Below, piece by piece: positions 63,039 through 64,000 of a DNA stretch of 64,000 nt (its first letter is position 1; every line of letters starts with the position of its first letter). The notes beneath the pieces were generated by a model. That model was given only the letters and a program-made list of their open reading frames with translations. It did not search any database and was not told the DNA's origin. The translations under genes and the position numbers were made by a program. This DNA comes from Apostichopus japonicus (Eukaryota; Echinodermata; Holothuroidea; Aspidochirotida; Stichopodidae), in contig NC_092572.1 in assembly GCF_037975245.1 (NCBI RefSeq), positions 31,283,989-31,347,988 on the forward strand, given 5' to 3'.

Positions 63039-64000
63039 AGACTGTTCACAGTTTAGTTTAAAAGCATAAAGGAAAGTTTTTTGAAAGCATGTCTGAAAAT
63101 TTATTCGTTTTAATTACAAGCATTAATCTCTTTCATGATTTCTCATAACGTTTCTTAAGTAAGTTGCAATGGCCATTTTGTAGTAGAAAAACATGCCGTA
63201 TGTTTTATCTTTGGGATCAGTGTTTCAATTCTTGTAATCCTTTAGAGCTTAGTATGTAGCTATTATATAAAGTGTAGTTGGATTTTTGACATTAACAGAA
63301 TTATAAGGCCTACAACACAGGGTAAACAAATACAAAACTGACCACTACACAACTTAGACCCACATATATCTCTAAAATCATCTCCAGATGAACCTGGTTG
63401 TGATGGATAAATCAAGTTTTGACCAGTTATTCAGGTTGTACAGTTGATAATTTAAGTTGCTTATAAACATGGGAGGGATACTGCTTGCACCAGATCTCAG
63501 CCACAGCCACTCATATGAATTACTCATTAATAATTAATGACTCACAATATGTCAGGCACTTGCTCGCCCTTGGGAGCGTAGGTTTATCTAACTTAGTCTT
63601 GATTGGGTGTTGTCACTGTTACTTTTATCTTGTTTTAAAACATTCATTCAGACTGTTAGAGGATATTCAGTGTTTCAGTTTATTTTTGACCCATTTGGGG
63701 ATCAAGTTGGTGTTATTTTCATTTGACTTCATGAAAATAGTGGAGTGAATAAGTTTGAAGATGTTGTTCAAATATGAGACCATGGAAACTCAACCTCATT
63801 GGGTGGTAAAAAATGGTTTGTTTATTTATTTAATTTTTGTACAATCTGAGATCTTATCCAGTTGGAATCTGGATTTTACTGGATTTTAGGGGTGCATAGT
63901 CCCATCTACTGTCAATATCACTCAGTACTAATACAGTAAATTAATATCATGTTTTAACTTAGTAACATCCATGGCTAAATGTAAACATAAAGTTAGGCTA
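63039..64000. other. 3' flank of the element B gene
   Basis: No stop-to-poly(A) structure is clear. An ORF at 63485-63748 has no recognisable similarity. No element B right terminus is visible. Confidence 0.3.

Larger units (their letters stand above)
59247..64000 (+). mobile_element. Element B, left end and body (right end not seen)
   Basis: It begins TACACTCTAAAAACTGAAG, close to the element A terminus TACTCTCTTAAAATG. The first 170 bp hold repeated AAGTGCTAA-like motifs in both orientations (for example TTAGCACTTTAAGAGC, AAAGTGCTA and TTAAGTGCTGAAAG). Inside is a spliced SAMD3-like gene. No matching inverted end (TTTTTAGAGTGTA) is visible before the window ends, so the full length, and whether this is a mobile element or a gene next to a solo terminus, are unknown. 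Confidence 0.5.

Overview
The window is animal-type nuclear DNA: AT-rich, with introns bounded by clear GT/AG sites, long introns, many transposon insertions, minisatellites and homopolymer G/C runs. There is no bacterial-style gene packing. My guess is an echinoderm, possibly a sea cucumber, because the MITE family starting TTAAAGGCATTGAAGACTCG and the coding exons at the right end look familiar from such genomes. That guess rests on memory, not on a search.

Left part (1-22,490, + strand): the 3' end of one spliced host gene. Four coding exons (693-784, 4115-4176, 18798-18833, 21611-21655) have good splice sites and their phases join into one frame ending in TAG. A spliced 3' UTR follows (21656-21675, then from 22174), with two AATAAA signals near 22,460. 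I do not recognise the protein. Its roughly 14.6-kb intron holds a 4.8-kb transposon (element A copy 1, 5283-10129), a hAT-like element with an 8-bp target duplication (10381-12815) and a 21-bp minisatellite (15182-16664).

Middle part (22,500-53,870): no convincing gene. It holds a 34-bp tandem array (26701-27900), a TIR element with a nested insertion (31255-33089), a duplicated coding-like block (36123-36660), a 7.6-kb hierarchical 23-bp satellite (36943-44545), an 808-bp palindromic fold-back element (48049-48856), two TA microsatellites, and a direct duplication of about 1.8 to 2.2 kb (46226-48042 and 51275-53516).

Right part (53,872-64,000): a second copy of element A in inverted orientation (53872-58680), a 22-bp satellite that fills exactly the gap to the next element (58681-59246), then element B (from 59247, right end not seen). 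Element B carries a spliced gene for the C-terminal part of a protein of the kind labelled SAM-domain-containing protein 3-like.

The most interesting point is that elements A and B look like two families of one kind of DNA transposon-like unit. They share termini of the form TACWCTCT(T)AAAA, have dense family-specific subterminal motif arrays (AGACTGAA/TTCAGTCT in A, AAGTGCTAA/TTAGCACTT in B), and both carry exons of the same SAMD3-like protein family. In A only the first exon and one C-terminal exon remain recognisable, so A looks like a decayed, non-autonomous derivative.
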